Assembly: GCF_001651875.1 (NCBI RefSeq)
Contig: NZ_LNQB01000102.1
Span: 124,001-188,000, forward strand
DNA from: Sinorhizobium saheli
Lineage (GTDB): Bacteria > Pseudomonadota > Alphaproteobacteria > Rhizobiales > Rhizobiaceae
Reading direction: 5' to 3'
Length of the DNA: 64,000 nucleotides
The first letter of the stretch is position 1. Every line of letters starts with the position of its first letter. Below, piece by piece: positions 1 through 8,756 of the stretch. The position numbers were made by a program, and so were the translations under genes. The notes under the pieces were generated by a model. The model saw only the letters and a program-made list of their open reading frames with translations. It was not told the origin of the DNA and searched no databases.

Positions 1-996
1 CACCCGCCAGACATAGGAGCCTTCCGAACTCCACTGGATCGCCAGCGGGTCGACGGTCGGATAACGGTCGCCGTCGAAGCTCACGGTCACCGAGAAGGAC
101 ATGCCGGCGCGCAGCAGGTCGTCGGGGTTTTCGAAGCGCGCGCGCACCCTGAGCGTCCGGCTCGCCTGATCGAGACGGTTGTCGATCGCGTGGACGACCC
201 CGGCGAGCTCGCGGCCCGGCAGGGCCATGGCGTTCGCCGTCACCGGCTGGCCGACGGAGATCTTTCCCGCAAAACGTTCCGGCACCCAGAAGTCGACAAG
301 GATTTGCGAACGGTCGTCGACGACGGCGATCGGCGTGGAGGTCGTGACGTAGTCGCCGACATTGACGGTGATGATGCCGACCACGCCCTTGGAGGGCGCG
401 ACGATGTCGCGGCGCTTCAGGTCGAGCTCTGCCTGCTTCAGCGCCAGTTCCGCCGTCTGCAGCGCTATCTCGGCATCCCGCACTTCGACCGCCGTGACGG
501 CACGGGCGGTGCTGAGGTTACGGTAGCGATCGACTTTCTCCTGTGCGCTGTCCCGCGCCAGCCGCGCCTGCTCGGCCGCGATCACCTGATCGTCCCGGTC
601 GAGCCGGGCAATCACCTGGCCCTCGGCAATCCTGTCGCCGGATTTCACCAGGATCTCGGCGAGGTTTCCGGTTGCCGTCGGCGTCACGGTCACCGAATGG
701 ATCGCATCGCCATTGCCGATCGCGTTCAGCCTGTTGTTGACGACCGCGCTCGCCGCCGGCCTGACGACGACGAGCGGTGTATCCGCAAAGCCGCGACCAC
801 CCTGGCCGCGTCCGGAATTGCGCGTTCCCCCCTTCTCCCCGGCGCCATCGCCGGTCCGCGACAGCGCATCGATCAGGGGATGCGAAACGCCGATCGCCGC
901 CAGCGTCTCGCCCGCGCCCGGCGCAAAGCGCAGCCAGGCGGCGCCACCCACGGCAAGGACGACGACGCTGACCGCGAGCTGCTTCCATAAGCGCAT
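1..996 (-). CDS. RND efflux periplasmic adaptor (membrane fusion protein), C-terminus cut by window edge
   Basis: The reading frame is open from the ATG at 996 to base 1, giving 332 codons with no stop. It starts MRLWKQLAVSVVVLAVGG, a signal/anchor helix at about residues 5-20, then a linker, a lipoyl/coiled-coil hairpin (about 85-175: GDRIAEGQVIARLDRDDQV and an Ala/Gln-rich helix pair) and a beta-barrel part (VGDYVTTSTPIAVVDD, VPERFAGKISVGQ). This is the HlyD/AcrA/MexH-like adaptor that links an inner-membrane RND pump to an outer-membrane channel. The pump gene should lie beyond the left edge. An ATG four bases upstream (998-1000) is in another frame and gives an arginine-rich shadow. Substrate cannot be told. 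Confidence 0.85.
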   Translation of the reverse strand, partial: MRLWKQLAVSVVVLAVGGAAWLRFAPGAGETLAAIGVSHPLIDALSRTGDGAGEKGGTRNSGRGQGGRGFADTPLVVVRPAASAVVNNRLNAIGNGDAIHSVTVTPTATGNLAEILVKSGDRIAEGQVIARLDRDDQVIAAEQARLARDSAQEKVDRYRNLSTARAVTAVEVRDAEIALQTAELALKQAELDLKRRDIVAPSKGVVGIITVNVGDYVTTSTPIAVVDDRSQILVDFWVPERFAGKISVGQPVTANAMALPGRELAGVVHAIDNRLDQASRTLRVRARFENPDDLLRAGMSFSVTVSFDGDRYPTVDPLAIQWSSEGSYVWRV

Positions 997-1116
997 TCAT
1001 GTCTCCAGATAAAAAGCGCGCCCGTAGGCGGCGCGCACCGATGGAACGTTCCGATTGCTCCTGAGTATCGTTTCTTGCGGGCGTTCGGGCAATCGCGGAA
1101 TGCCATCATTACGCAA

Positions 1117-1132
1117 TTGTAATAAAAGCGAA
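1117..1132. promoter_or_regulatory. Candidate operator dyad in the divergent efflux/cyclase promoter region
   Basis: The 279-bp gap between the divergent adaptor and cyclase genes contains ATTAC-N6-GTAAT, a small perfect dyad in AT-rich sequence. Dyads of this kind are bound by TetR- or MarR-type efflux repressors, but no regulator gene lies next to it in this window, so the assignment is weak. Confidence 0.25.
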
Positions 1133-1275
1133 TTTGTTGGCGGCATGATGGCGTTTGCGCCAGGCCGTGAAAATCGCGGAAGCTCTCGGTCGACCGGATT
1201 TACAGCCGCCGCGGCTCGGCTATTCTAGCTGCAACCGGCGGCTGTTCCGGCGGGCTCGGTACGGGGAGAAAAGCC

Positions 1276-2097
1276 ATGTGCGATGCATGCGTCATAGAAA
1301 CGGTAAAGCAGCGAATGCTGTCACGGCGCGGCTTCTTCCGCGCGGCCGCGGTCGGCACGGCGGGAATCGCCGCCGCCGGCATGGGGATCGCCCCGCCGGC
1401 GCTTGCGGCGGGCCACGACAGCGTCACCGATCTCACCCATGAGCTGCACGAGGAATTTCCGACCTACTTCGGCCAGCAGCAGTTCTTCCGCGAGCAGAAG
1501 TTCAACTTTGCCCAGCATACGTTCAATCTGTTCGAACTCCGGGTGAACGAGCACACCGGCACGCACGTCGATGCGCCGCTGCACTTCTCGGCCGATGGCC
1601 TTTCGGTTGCCGAACTGCCGGTCGAGAAGCTCGTGGTGCCGCTCTGCGTCGTCGATATCCGCGAGAAGGCGGAAGCTGATGCCGACGCTGAGGTGACGCC
1701 GGACGATATCAAGGCCTGGATCGCCGCCAACGGCGACATTCCGGAAAACGCTTGCGTCGCCATGCTGTCCGGCTGGGCGGCCCATGTCGGCACCGACAAA
1801 TTCCGGAATGCCGACGGCGAGAAGAAGATGCATTTCCCGGGCTTCCATGTCGAGGCGGCCAGGTTCCTCTTGGAAGAGACGAAGGCGGCAGGCATCGCCG
1901 TCGACACCCTCTCGCTCGACCACGGCATTTCGGCGGATTTCGCCACCCATAACGCCTGGCTGCCGGAGGGCCGCTGGGGACTGGAGGCGACCGCTAATCT
2001 CGACAAGCTGCCGGCCAAGGGCGCGACGCTCGTTCTCGGCGCGCCGAAGCACCGCGGCGGCACCGGCGGCCCGGCGCGCGTCTTCGCTCTCGTCTGA
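1276..2097 (+). CDS. Tat-exported cyclase-family (kynurenine formamidase-like) metal hydrolase
   Basis: 273 aa. The N-terminus carries a twin-arginine signal (SRRGFFRAAAVG, then a hydrophobic stretch ending PPALAAG), so the enzyme is predicted to be exported folded. The mature part has the cyclase-family metal motif HTGTHVDAPLHF and a second histidine region (SLDHGISADFATHNAW). The family (PF04199) includes metal-dependent kynurenine formamidases and related amide or lactone hydrolases; the substrate here is unknown. A GGGGAG-type ribosome site lies just before the ATG. The next gene starts 21 bp downstream, so the two are probably co-transcribed. Confidence 0.85.
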   Translation: MCDACVIETVKQRMLSRRGFFRAAAVGTAGIAAAGMGIAPPALAAGHDSVTDLTHELHEEFPTYFGQQQFFREQKFNFAQHTFNLFELRVNEHTGTHVDAPLHFSADGLSVAELPVEKLVVPLCVVDIREKAEADADAEVTPDDIKAWIAANGDIPENACVAMLSGWAAHVGTDKFRNADGEKKMHFPGFHVEAARFLLEETKAAGIAVDTLSLDHGISADFATHNAWLPEGRWGLEATANLDKLPAKGATLVLGAPKHRGGTGGPARVFALV

Positions 2098-2118
2098 ACG
2101 CGCTCGAGAGGAAAAAGC

Positions 2119-2526
2119 ATGAGCACCGTGGCCCCGCCGTCCGACCCGGAATCCAATCCGCGCGTCAAAGCCGTGTTCGACGACATCCGCGCGACGCGGA
2201 AATCGGACTTCATCAACAATATGTGGCTCTGGCTCGCCTTCGATCCGGACCTCCTGGAGCGGACCTGGGCGGAGGTCAAGGCGGTGATGGCGACGCCCTC
2301 GGCGCTCGACCCGCTGGTCAAGGAGATGCTCTATATCGCCGTCTCCGTCACCAATGGCTGCGGCTATTGCATCCATTCCCATACGGCCGCCGCCAAGGCC
2401 AAGGGCATGGCGGAGGCCGAGCATGCCGATCTTCTGCGCGTCATTTCGCTCGCCGCCAGGACCAACCAGTTGGCGACGGCGCTGCAGGTGCCGGTCGATC
2501 CGGCATTCGACGCCAACATCGGATAA
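2119..2526 (+). CDS. Carboxymuconolactone decarboxylase / AhpD-like protein
   Basis: 135 aa, the usual size for the family. It has the AhpD-type pattern E-x11-C-x2-C-x3-H (KEMLYIAVS then TNGCGYCIHSH), which in characterised AhpD proteins gives alkylhydroperoxidase or disulfide reductase activity. No signal peptide, so cytoplasmic. It follows the exported cyclase by 21 bp with a GAGAGGAAAAA ribosome site. Whether both act on one compound is inference. No terminator is evident before the helicase gene. Confidence 0.85.
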   Translation: MSTVAPPSDPESNPRVKAVFDDIRATRKSDFINNMWLWLAFDPDLLERTWAEVKAVMATPSALDPLVKEMLYIAVSVTNGCGYCIHSHTAAAKAKGMAEAEHADLLRVISLAARTNQLATALQVPVDPAFDANIG

Positions 2527-2655
2527 TGGCCTCTCAAAATACGGGCGCTGAAAACACCAGTCTTTCCACAGGGTTGTCCGGACCGTTAGAGAATCCGGAA
2601 TAAAAGAAGAACATCCTTTCTGGCCTTTCGGTCCCGAATCACTACATTGGGCCGC

Positions 2656-5295
2656 ATGAGCAAAGGTTTCGACGACATTCCCTTCTTCGACGAGGAGCCG
2701 GCACCGCGCAAGCCTCAGCCCGCCGCCGGCATCGCCGCGCGCGCCATGGCCGCCCGCGACAAGGCCAAGCAGCCGGATTATCTCTCCGGTCTCAATCCGG
2801 AGCAGCGCGAAGCCGTCGAAACGCTGGAAGGGCCGGTGCTCGTGCTCGCGGGCGCCGGTACCGGCAAGACGCGGGTGCTGACGACCCGCATCGCCCATAT
2901 CCTCTCGACGGGCCGCGCCTACCCCTCGCAGATCCTCGCGGTGACCTTCACCAACAAGGCCGCGCGCGAAATGAAGGAGCGCATCGGCGTGCTCGTCGGC
3001 CACGCGGTCGAAGGCATGCCCTGGCTCGGCACGTTCCATTCGATCGGCGTCAAGCTCTTGCGTCGCCATGCCGAGCTCGTCCGCCTCAGGTCCGACTTCA
3101 CCATCCTCGACACCGACGACGTCGTCCGCCTCATCAAGCAGCTCATCCAGGCGGAGGGTCTCGACGACAAGCGCTGGCCGGCCAAGCAGTTCGCCGGCAT
3201 GATCGACACCTGGAAGAACAAGGGCCTCGACCCGTCGCAGATCCCGGAGGGCGACGCCCGCGCCTTCGCCAACGGCAAGGGCCGCGAACTCTACGCCGCC
3301 TACCAGAACCGGCTCATCACGCTGAACGCCTGCGACTTCGGCGACCTGCTCCTGCATCCGATCCGCATGTTCCGCGCCAATCCGGACGTGCTGAAGGATT
3401 ACCACGACAAGTTCCGCTACATTCTGGTCGACGAGTACCAGGACACCAACACGGCGCAATACATGTGGCTGCGGCTCCTGGCGCAGCGGCCGCAGGGGAA
3501 ACACCCCTCCGCAACCCAATTTGCCAAAGACCCCTCCCCAACCCCTCCCCACAAGGGGGAGGGGCAGGAGCGTGCGGCCGCGTCTTCCTCCCCATCGAAT
3601 GTGAGCGGGGAACGCCCGGCGGCACGGCAAGCTAGCCCCTCCCCCCTGTGGGGAGGGGTTGGGGAGGGGCAGCCACACGACGGAGGGCAGCGGAAACCCG
3701 TCGTTAACATCTGCTGCGTCGGCGACGACGACCAGTCGATCTACGGCTGGCGCGGTGCCGAGGTGGACAACATCCTCCGCTTCGAGAAGGATTTTCCCGG
3801 CGCCAAGGTCATCAAGCTCGAGCGCAACTACCGCTCGACCGAGCACATCCTCGGGGCCGCCTCGCATCTGATCGCCCATAACGAGGGCCGCTTGGGCAAG
3901 ACGCTGTTTACCGAGCGGGCCAGTCCCGACGACGAGAAGGTTCACGTCCATGCCGCCTGGGACTCCGAGGAGGAAGCCCGTGCCGTCGGCGAGGAGATCG
4001 AGCAGCTCCAGCGCCGGAAGCACAATCTGAACGACATCGCGATCCTGGTGCGGGCCTCGTTCCAGATGCGCGAATTCGAAGACCGCTTCGTCACCCTCGG
4101 CCTCAACTACCGCGTCATCGGCGGCCCGCGCTTCTACGAGCGACTCGAGATCCGCGACGCCATGGCCTATTTCCGCCTCGTCTGCCAGCCCGCCGACGAT
4201 CTTGCCTTCGAGCGCATCGTCAACACGCCGAAACGGGGCCTCGGGGACACCACGGTGCGGACGCTCCACGACTACGCCCGCGCCCGCGACATTCCGATGC
4301 TTGCCGCCGCAAGCGAGATCATCGAGACGGACGAGCTGAAGCCGAAGGCGCGGAAGGCGCTGTTCGACGTCGTCACCGATTTCCGCCGCTGGCAGACATT
4401 GCTCGAGACGACGCCCCACACCGAGCTTGCCGAAAAGATCCTCGACGAGAGCGGCTACACGGCGATGTGGCAGGCCGACAAGTCGGCCGAGGCTCCGGGG
4501 CGCCTCGAAAACCTCAAGGAACTCATCCGCTCTATGGAAGCCTTCGAGTCGATGCGCGGCTTCCTCGAGCATGTCGCCCTCGTCATGGACGCCGAGCAGA
4601 ACGAGGACATGGATGCCGTCTCGATCATGACGCTGCATTCGGCCAAGGGCCTGGAATTCGACACGGTCTTCCTGCCAGGCTGGGAGGAAGGCCTTTTCCC
4701 CCACCAGCGCGCCCTCGACGAAGGCGGCCGCGCCGGTCTCGAGGAGGAGCGCCGGCTTGCCTATGTCGGCATCACCCGCGCCAAGCGCCGCTGCCACATC
4801 TGGTTCGTCTCCAACCGCCGCATCCACGGTCTCTGGCAATCGACCATGCCCTCGCGCTTTCTCGACGAACTGCCGATCGACCACGTCGAAGTGGCCGAAC
4901 AGGAAGCCTCCTATGGCGGCTATAGCCGCGGCGGCTACGGCCAGTCCCGCTTCGACCGGGCCGACCCCTTCGAGAACACCTATCAGACCCCCGGCTGGAA
5001 ACGCGCCCAGCAGCACCGCTCGGACGCCACCCGCGACAACTGGGGCACCCGCTCCGGCCATGCCGTCGAGCGCATCGGCTATGGCGAGTCAGGCCCGCGC
5101 ACCCGCACCATCGAGGGCGAGCTCGTCGCCAAGTCGACCAGCGCGGAACCCTCCCGCTTCAACGTCGGCGACCGCGTCTTCCACATAAAGTTCGGCAACG
5201 GCAACATCGCCGCGATCGAGGGCAACAAGCTGACGATCGATTTCGACCGGGCCGGGCAGAAGCGGGTGCTGGACGGGTTTGTGGAGCGGGTGTAA
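2656..5295 (+). CDS. UvrD/PcrA-type superfamily 1 DNA helicase with an in-frame repeat insertion
   Basis: 879 aa from the ATG at 2656; an in-frame TTG at 2647 is less likely. ATP-dependent 3'-5' DNA helicase of the UvrD/PcrA/Rep family, used in repair and in clearing replication forks. Motifs in order: Walker A AGAGTGKT (about 65-72), VDEYQDTN (about 258-265), CCVGDDDQSIYGWRG (about 353-367), LERNYRST, VSIMTLHSAKGLEFD, ERRLAYVGITRAK, and a C-terminal Tudor-like segment (FNVGDRVFHIKFGNG). Between VDEYQDTN and GDDDQS lie about 68 extra residues rich in P, S, G and A. They are encoded by a palindromic intergenic-type repeat (3531-3670) inserted without breaking the frame. Confidence 0.92.
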   Translation: MSKGFDDIPFFDEEPAPRKPQPAAGIAARAMAARDKAKQPDYLSGLNPEQREAVETLEGPVLVLAGAGTGKTRVLTTRIAHILSTGRAYPSQILAVTFTNKAAREMKERIGVLVGHAVEGMPWLGTFHSIGVKLLRRHAELVRLRSDFTILDTDDVVRLIKQLIQAEGLDDKRWPAKQFAGMIDTWKNKGLDPSQIPEGDARAFANGKGRELYAAYQNRLITLNACDFGDLLLHPIRMFRANPDVLKDYHDKFRYILVDEYQDTNTAQYMWLRLLAQRPQGKHPSATQFAKDPSPTPPHKGEGQERAAASSSPSNVSGERPAARQASPSPLWGGVGEGQPHDGGQRKPVVNICCVGDDDQSIYGWRGAEVDNILRFEKDFPGAKVIKLERNYRSTEHILGAASHLIAHNEGRLGKTLFTERASPDDEKVHVHAAWDSEEEARAVGEEIEQLQRRKHNLNDIAILVRASFQMREFEDRFVTLGLNYRVIGGPRFYERLEIRDAMAYFRLVCQPADDLAFERIVNTPKRGLGDTTVRTLHDYARARDIPMLAAASEIIETDELKPKARKALFDVVTDFRRWQTLLETTPHTELAEKILDESGYTAMWQADKSAEAPGRLENLKELIRSMEAFESMRGFLEHVALVMDAEQNEDMDAVSIMTLHSAKGLEFDTVFLPGWEEGLFPHQRALDEGGRAGLEEERRLAYVGITRAKRRCHIWFVSNRRIHGLWQSTMPSRFLDELPIDHVEVAEQEASYGGYSRGGYGQSRFDRADPFENTYQTPGWKRAQQHRSDATRDNWGTRSGHAVERIGYGESGPRTRTIEGELVAKSTSAEPSRFNVGDRVFHIKFGNGNIAAIEGNKLTIDFDRAGQKRVLDGFVERV
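3531..3670. repeat. Palindromic repeat element inside the helicase gene
   Basis: Two nearly identical arms of about 35 bp face each other: 3531-3565 (starts CCCCTCCCCAACCCCTCCCC) and 3635-3670, whose reverse complement reads almost the same. A spacer of about 70 bp separates them. The layout resembles the intergenic inverted repeat at 55493-55653. Here it is translated as part of the helicase, and the extra codons run from about 3496 to 3699. Confidence 0.8.
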
Positions 5296-5319
5296 CCGGG
5301 CGAACCTCAGTCGCATCCC

Positions 5320-5781
5320 TCAGATCACCATCCGATACATCACGAACCCTGACTTCTCGGCCACCTTGTCGTAGAGCCGCATTGCCTTCACGTTCGACTC
5401 GTGGGTGAGCCAGTAGACGCGCGAGGTTCCGGCTCGTCTTGCTGCGTCGAAGACGCCGTTGATCAGTGCCTCGCCGACCCCTCCTCCGCGTGCCGCCTCG
5501 TTGATGAAGAGGTCCTGGAGATAGCAATTCGGCTGGATCGCCGTGGTGGTGCGATGAAAGATGAAGTGGGTGAGCCCGACGAGCCGGCCCTTGTTCTCGG
5601 CAACCAGGGCATGCATCGGCTCATAGGCATCGAAGAAGCGCGACCAGGTCATGTGAGTGATGTCGGGAGCGAGCGCGCTTTCGCCCGAGCGTCCGTAAAA
5701 GGCGTTGTAGCCTTCCCAGAGCGGCAGCCACTGGTCGTAGTCGCTCCGGACGACCGGCCGGATGGAAAGGTTGTGACTCAT
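5320..5781 (-). CDS. GNAT-family N-acetyltransferase
   Basis: 153 aa from MSHNLSIRPV; an adjacent ATG at 5784 is equally possible, behind a GGTGGGGA ribosome site. The frame runs on upstream to 5871 but without family sequence. It shows GNAT features: YLQDLFINEAARGGGVGEAL (acetyl-CoA loop) and a C-terminal VYWLTHESNVKAMRLYD segment. It transfers an acetyl group from acetyl-CoA to an unknown amine. It is clearly paralogous to the GNAT at 62923-63369, sharing APxIT..TW, CYLxDLF and YWxT. Confidence 0.85.
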   Translation of the reverse strand: MSHNLSIRPVVRSDYDQWLPLWEGYNAFYGRSGESALAPDITHMTWSRFFDAYEPMHALVAENKGRLVGLTHFIFHRTTTAIQPNCYLQDLFINEAARGGGVGEALINGVFDAARRAGTSRVYWLTHESNVKAMRLYDKVAEKSGFVMYRMVI

Positions 5782-5867
5782 CATCGTCCCCACCGGAAAG
5801 ACCGTTACGGGGGCGGCAGCATAAACCTTGATATCCGCGAGGTCTATCCGGCGGCGGCAGGGGTTCG

Positions 5868-6578
5868 TCACGCGTGGCCGTCTGGACTCATCGTGCCGCT
5901 TCCCGCCTCGCTTCCTGTATCTTCTCCATTCGCGCGCTTCATCAGCGCGATCACCTCGTCGTCCGTCGTCTGGGAGAAATCATCGTAGTAGATGCTGACG
6001 GCGTGAAACGACGCGGGACTGGCAAGGCAGACGATCCGATCCACTTCGCTGCGCAGGCTGGCGATCGCATTGGGCGGCGCGACCGGCACGGCGAGCATCA
6101 GCTTCGCGGCGCCCGCCTGCCGCATGGCCCTGACCGCCGCCGTCGCGGTACCGCCGGTGGCAATGCCGTCGTCGACGATGATCACGTTGCGGCCCTTCGG
6201 AGAAATGCGCGGACGATCGCCGAGATAGAGGGCGCGACGACGCGTAAGCTCAAGCCGCTGGCGCGCGGTCTCCTCCTCGAGATAGGCCTCCGAGGGCCGC
6301 ACCAGACGCATGGCCTCGGCGTTGAGCACGCGAAGGGGTTCCTCGCCGTCGACGAGCGCACCGAGGCCGAACTCCTCGTGACCCGGCGCGCCGATCTTGC
6401 GAACGAGCAGGAGTTCGAGCGGCGCGCCGAGGATCGCCGCCACCTCGAAGGCGACCGGCACGCCGCCACGCGGCAGCGCCATCACCAGCGGATCGGCAAA
6501 GTCTTCCTTCTCGATGGCGCGGGCGAGTCTGCGACCCGCATCGGCCCTGTCGGCAAAAGGCAATCTCTCTTCGGGCAT
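5868..6578 (-). CDS. Phosphoribosyltransferase-domain protein
   Basis: 236 aa from MPEERLPFADRADAGRRLA; the frame extends upstream to 6707 but that part looks non-coding. The PRPP-binding motif VIIVDDGIATGGTA (about 121-134) marks a type I phosphoribosyltransferase fold. PRGGVPVAFEVA and VRKIGAPGHEEFGLGA are typical of the stand-alone PRTase-like family often found in stress loci. The acceptor is unknown. The GNAT gene lies 86 bp downstream on the same strand. Confidence 0.85.
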   Translation of the reverse strand: MPEERLPFADRADAGRRLARAIEKEDFADPLVMALPRGGVPVAFEVAAILGAPLELLLVRKIGAPGHEEFGLGALVDGEEPLRVLNAEAMRLVRPSEAYLEEETARQRLELTRRRALYLGDRPRISPKGRNVIIVDDGIATGGTATAAVRAMRQAGAAKLMLAVPVAPPNAIASLRSEVDRIVCLASPASFHAVSIYYDDFSQTTDDEVIALMKRANGEDTGSEAGSGTMSPDGHA

Positions 6579-6792
6579 GGCATGCGCTCCGCAATCACCG
6601 CCGCCGGACGGAGCGCAGACGCCGTGAGGCGTATCGCCTCGAGCGGGATGGCCCAGACCGCGCGGCGCTGTGGACCGGGCCTGCTGGCGCTCTACCCCAG
6701 GACACAATCGAAGGGATCGACCAATCCCTAAAATTGCAGGGATTTTTGCCGGCTTTCATTAAGGGGCCCCGGGTACCAATTGATCTCGAATA

Positions 6793-8082
6793 ATGGCTGC
6801 GACACAAGCCGCTCTTTATTTTAGCACGACAGGCCGTTTCGAAATGAGCTTTCTCGCCTTCATCTCGGTCATTGCACTCCTGGCGATGCTGCCGGTCCTT
6901 TGGTCCCTGCAACGCACGGCGGTGGCCGGCGCCCGCGAATTCGCGACCGGCTGCTTACTATGCATAGCTGCAACCGGCGCCATGACGGCGGCCGCGGCCT
7001 TGCAGATGCCGCTTGCGATCGTTCTCGGCCATGCCGCGCTGACCGTCGCCTTCGTCTTCATCCTCCTGGGTTACGGCCGGCTTCTCGACCTTTCGCTGCC
7101 CGTCGGGGTCTTTGTGGCGCTGGCCTTCGCTGGCGGTGTCACGGGATTTGCGATCACGCTCGGCGGCCATGACAGCCTTCCCGCCCGCATGATCGTCATC
7201 GGGGGCCTCGCCGCCATGCTGATCCTTGCAGCCGGCCCGCCGGCGGCCGATCGCTGGCCGAAAGCGAAGCCGGTGATGCAGGTGGCCATCCTCGCCGCCG
7301 CCGCGGTTGCCTGCGCGGCATCAGTTCACGTTTTCGGCCGGCCGCCGCATCCCTCGGCGGGCGTCGCGGAAGCACCCGCGTCGATCGCCTTCGAGCTCTC
7401 CCTTGCCGCCCTGAGCGCGCTGCTGCTGCCGGTTCTCTTCTTCGCCGTTATCGTCACGGTCCAGAACCGCGTCATCGCCGGGCTCCGGGTCGCGATCGCC
7501 CGCGACGGGCTGACGGGGGCCCTGTCGCGCGGGGCGCTGATCGAGGAGGGAGAACGGATTTTCGCCGAGTGCCTAACCCACGGCCGGCCGCTCGCCTTCC
7601 TGCTGCTCGACCTCGACTATTTCAAGCAGATCAACGACCGCTACGGGCACGCCTGCGGCGACATGGCGCTCGCCCATTTCGCCGACGTCGTCTCCACCTT
7701 CCTGGGCGAGCGGGGGATTCTCGGCAGGATCGGCGGCGAGGAGTTCGGCGTCATCCTGCCGGGCCACACCGAAGAACAGGCAACGGCGCTTGCCGAAGAC
7801 ATCTGCCGGACCGTGCGCGAAACGCCGGCCGGGCGCGCGCAACGGCGCATCCGGCTGACCGTGAGTATCGGCATCGCGGCGGCAGTGCCGGACGATACCA
7901 TCACGGACGTGATGATCCGCGCCGATCTCGCACTCTACGATTCCAAGGCCGATGGTCGCGACCGCTGTTCGATCGCAAGGCGTCACCAGATCGACGCGAG
8001 TTCGCTGGCACTTGCCGCGGCCGCGGCCCAATTGCGCGCGGCCGACCCGCTGCGCGAGCAGCACCTCGCCCAAACCGCCTGA
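6793..8082 (+). CDS. Membrane-anchored GGDEF diguanylate cyclase
   Basis: 429 aa; a start at 6844 (MSFLAFISV) would give 412 aa and puts the first helix at the N-terminus, and neither start has a clear ribosome site. About seven hydrophobic segments fill residues 18-230, followed by a GGDEF domain (about 237-400) with RDGLTGALSR, LLDLDYFKQINDRYGH and GRIGGEEFGVIL. The intact GGEEF site predicts synthesis of cyclic-di-GMP from two GTP. The usual RxxD inhibitory site is absent: the aligned residues are GERG. No EAL domain. Sensing input is unknown. Confidence 0.88.
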   Translation: MAATQAALYFSTTGRFEMSFLAFISVIALLAMLPVLWSLQRTAVAGAREFATGCLLCIAATGAMTAAAALQMPLAIVLGHAALTVAFVFILLGYGRLLDLSLPVGVFVALAFAGGVTGFAITLGGHDSLPARMIVIGGLAAMLILAAGPPAADRWPKAKPVMQVAILAAAAVACAASVHVFGRPPHPSAGVAEAPASIAFELSLAALSALLLPVLFFAVIVTVQNRVIAGLRVAIARDGLTGALSRGALIEEGERIFAECLTHGRPLAFLLLDLDYFKQINDRYGHACGDMALAHFADVVSTFLGERGILGRIGGEEFGVILPGHTEEQATALAEDICRTVRETPAGRAQRRIRLTVSIGIAAAVPDDTITDVMIRADLALYDSKADGRDRCSIARRHQIDASSLALAAAAAQLRAADPLREQHLAQTA

Positions 8083-8173
8083 CCTGCGAGCGGAAAACCT
8101 CCCGCGCGACGGCAATGCCTTGCATTGCCGTATCCACCGCCTATCTGAACGGTGCATTTCATTGGAGGGATTC

Positions 8174-8671
8174 ATGTTGCGCCGCTTCCGCATCCTGCTT
8201 TTCGCCGGCCTCGCCGTCTCGGCTGTCGCTGCCTTGCCGGCTCGCGCCGAAACGGTCGGCCAGGTCGGAGTCGACTGGCTCGGCAACGACATCAAGATCG
8301 ATGCCGTGCGCGATCCGAAGGTCAGCGGCGTGACGTGCCACGTCACCTATTTCGACCGCAGCGTCATCGATCGCCTGAAGAACGGCAACTGGTTCGAGGA
8401 TCCGTCGAACAATTCGATCGCCTGCCGGCAGACGGGACCGATCTCCATCGGCGACATCGACGTGTCCAGGGAAGGTGAAGAAGTCTTTCGCTCGGGACTG
8501 TCGCTGATCTGGAAAGACCTGCTGGTGACCCGCATCTACGACAAGGCGAACGACACGCTGATCTACCTCGCGCACTCGCGCCAGGTCACCGACGGATCGG
8601 CGAAGATGTCGATCTCGACGGTTCCGCTCTTCGGACAGACGGTCAAGTGGGAAAACGGCCGGCCGCAATAG
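8174..8671 (+). CDS. creA: CreA-family periplasmic protein
   Basis: 165 aa, starting MLRRFRILLFAGLAVSAV with a strong ribosome site (TTGGAGGGA) 3-4 bases before the ATG. A cleavable signal peptide ends at LPARAE. The mature part (VGQVGVDWLGNDIKIDAV, VSGVTCHVTYFDR, SLIWKDLLVTRIYD) matches the conserved but poorly understood CreA family (DUF1131-like periplasmic proteins). The role is not established. A strong hairpin follows the stop. Confidence 0.85.
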   Translation: MLRRFRILLFAGLAVSAVAALPARAETVGQVGVDWLGNDIKIDAVRDPKVSGVTCHVTYFDRSVIDRLKNGNWFEDPSNNSIACRQTGPISIGDIDVSREGEEVFRSGLSLIWKDLLVTRIYDKANDTLIYLAHSRQVTDGSAKMSISTVPLFGQTVKWENGRPQ

Positions 8672-8701
8672 ACGTCGCGGCCGCGACAGAGGCGAAGCCG
8701 G

Positions 8702-8740
8702 GCTCCTGCGGGATAGGCGCCGGCCCTATCCCGCAGGAGC
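8702..8740. terminator. Strong hairpin between convergent genes
   Basis: GCTCCTGCGGGATAG (8702-8716) pairs perfectly with 8726-8740, and G8717-C8725 adds a sixteenth pair around a 7-nt loop. It sits between creA (+) and the secreted-protein gene (-), where a shared terminator is expected. No T-run follows on either strand, so it may instead be an mRNA-stabilising hairpin. Confidence 0.6.
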
Positions 8741-8756
8741 GAGGAAACTACCGCTT

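Noticed and set aside
2567-2575. DnaA-box-like TTTCCACAG upstream of the helicase
   Set aside because: A single imperfect match with no cluster or AT-rich unwinding region, so not an origin.
1321-5061. 1246-codon minus-strand open frame
   Set aside because: It lies antisense to the cyclase, AhpD-like and helicase genes, which have recognised motifs. The sequence has no domains and is a GC-rich codon shadow.
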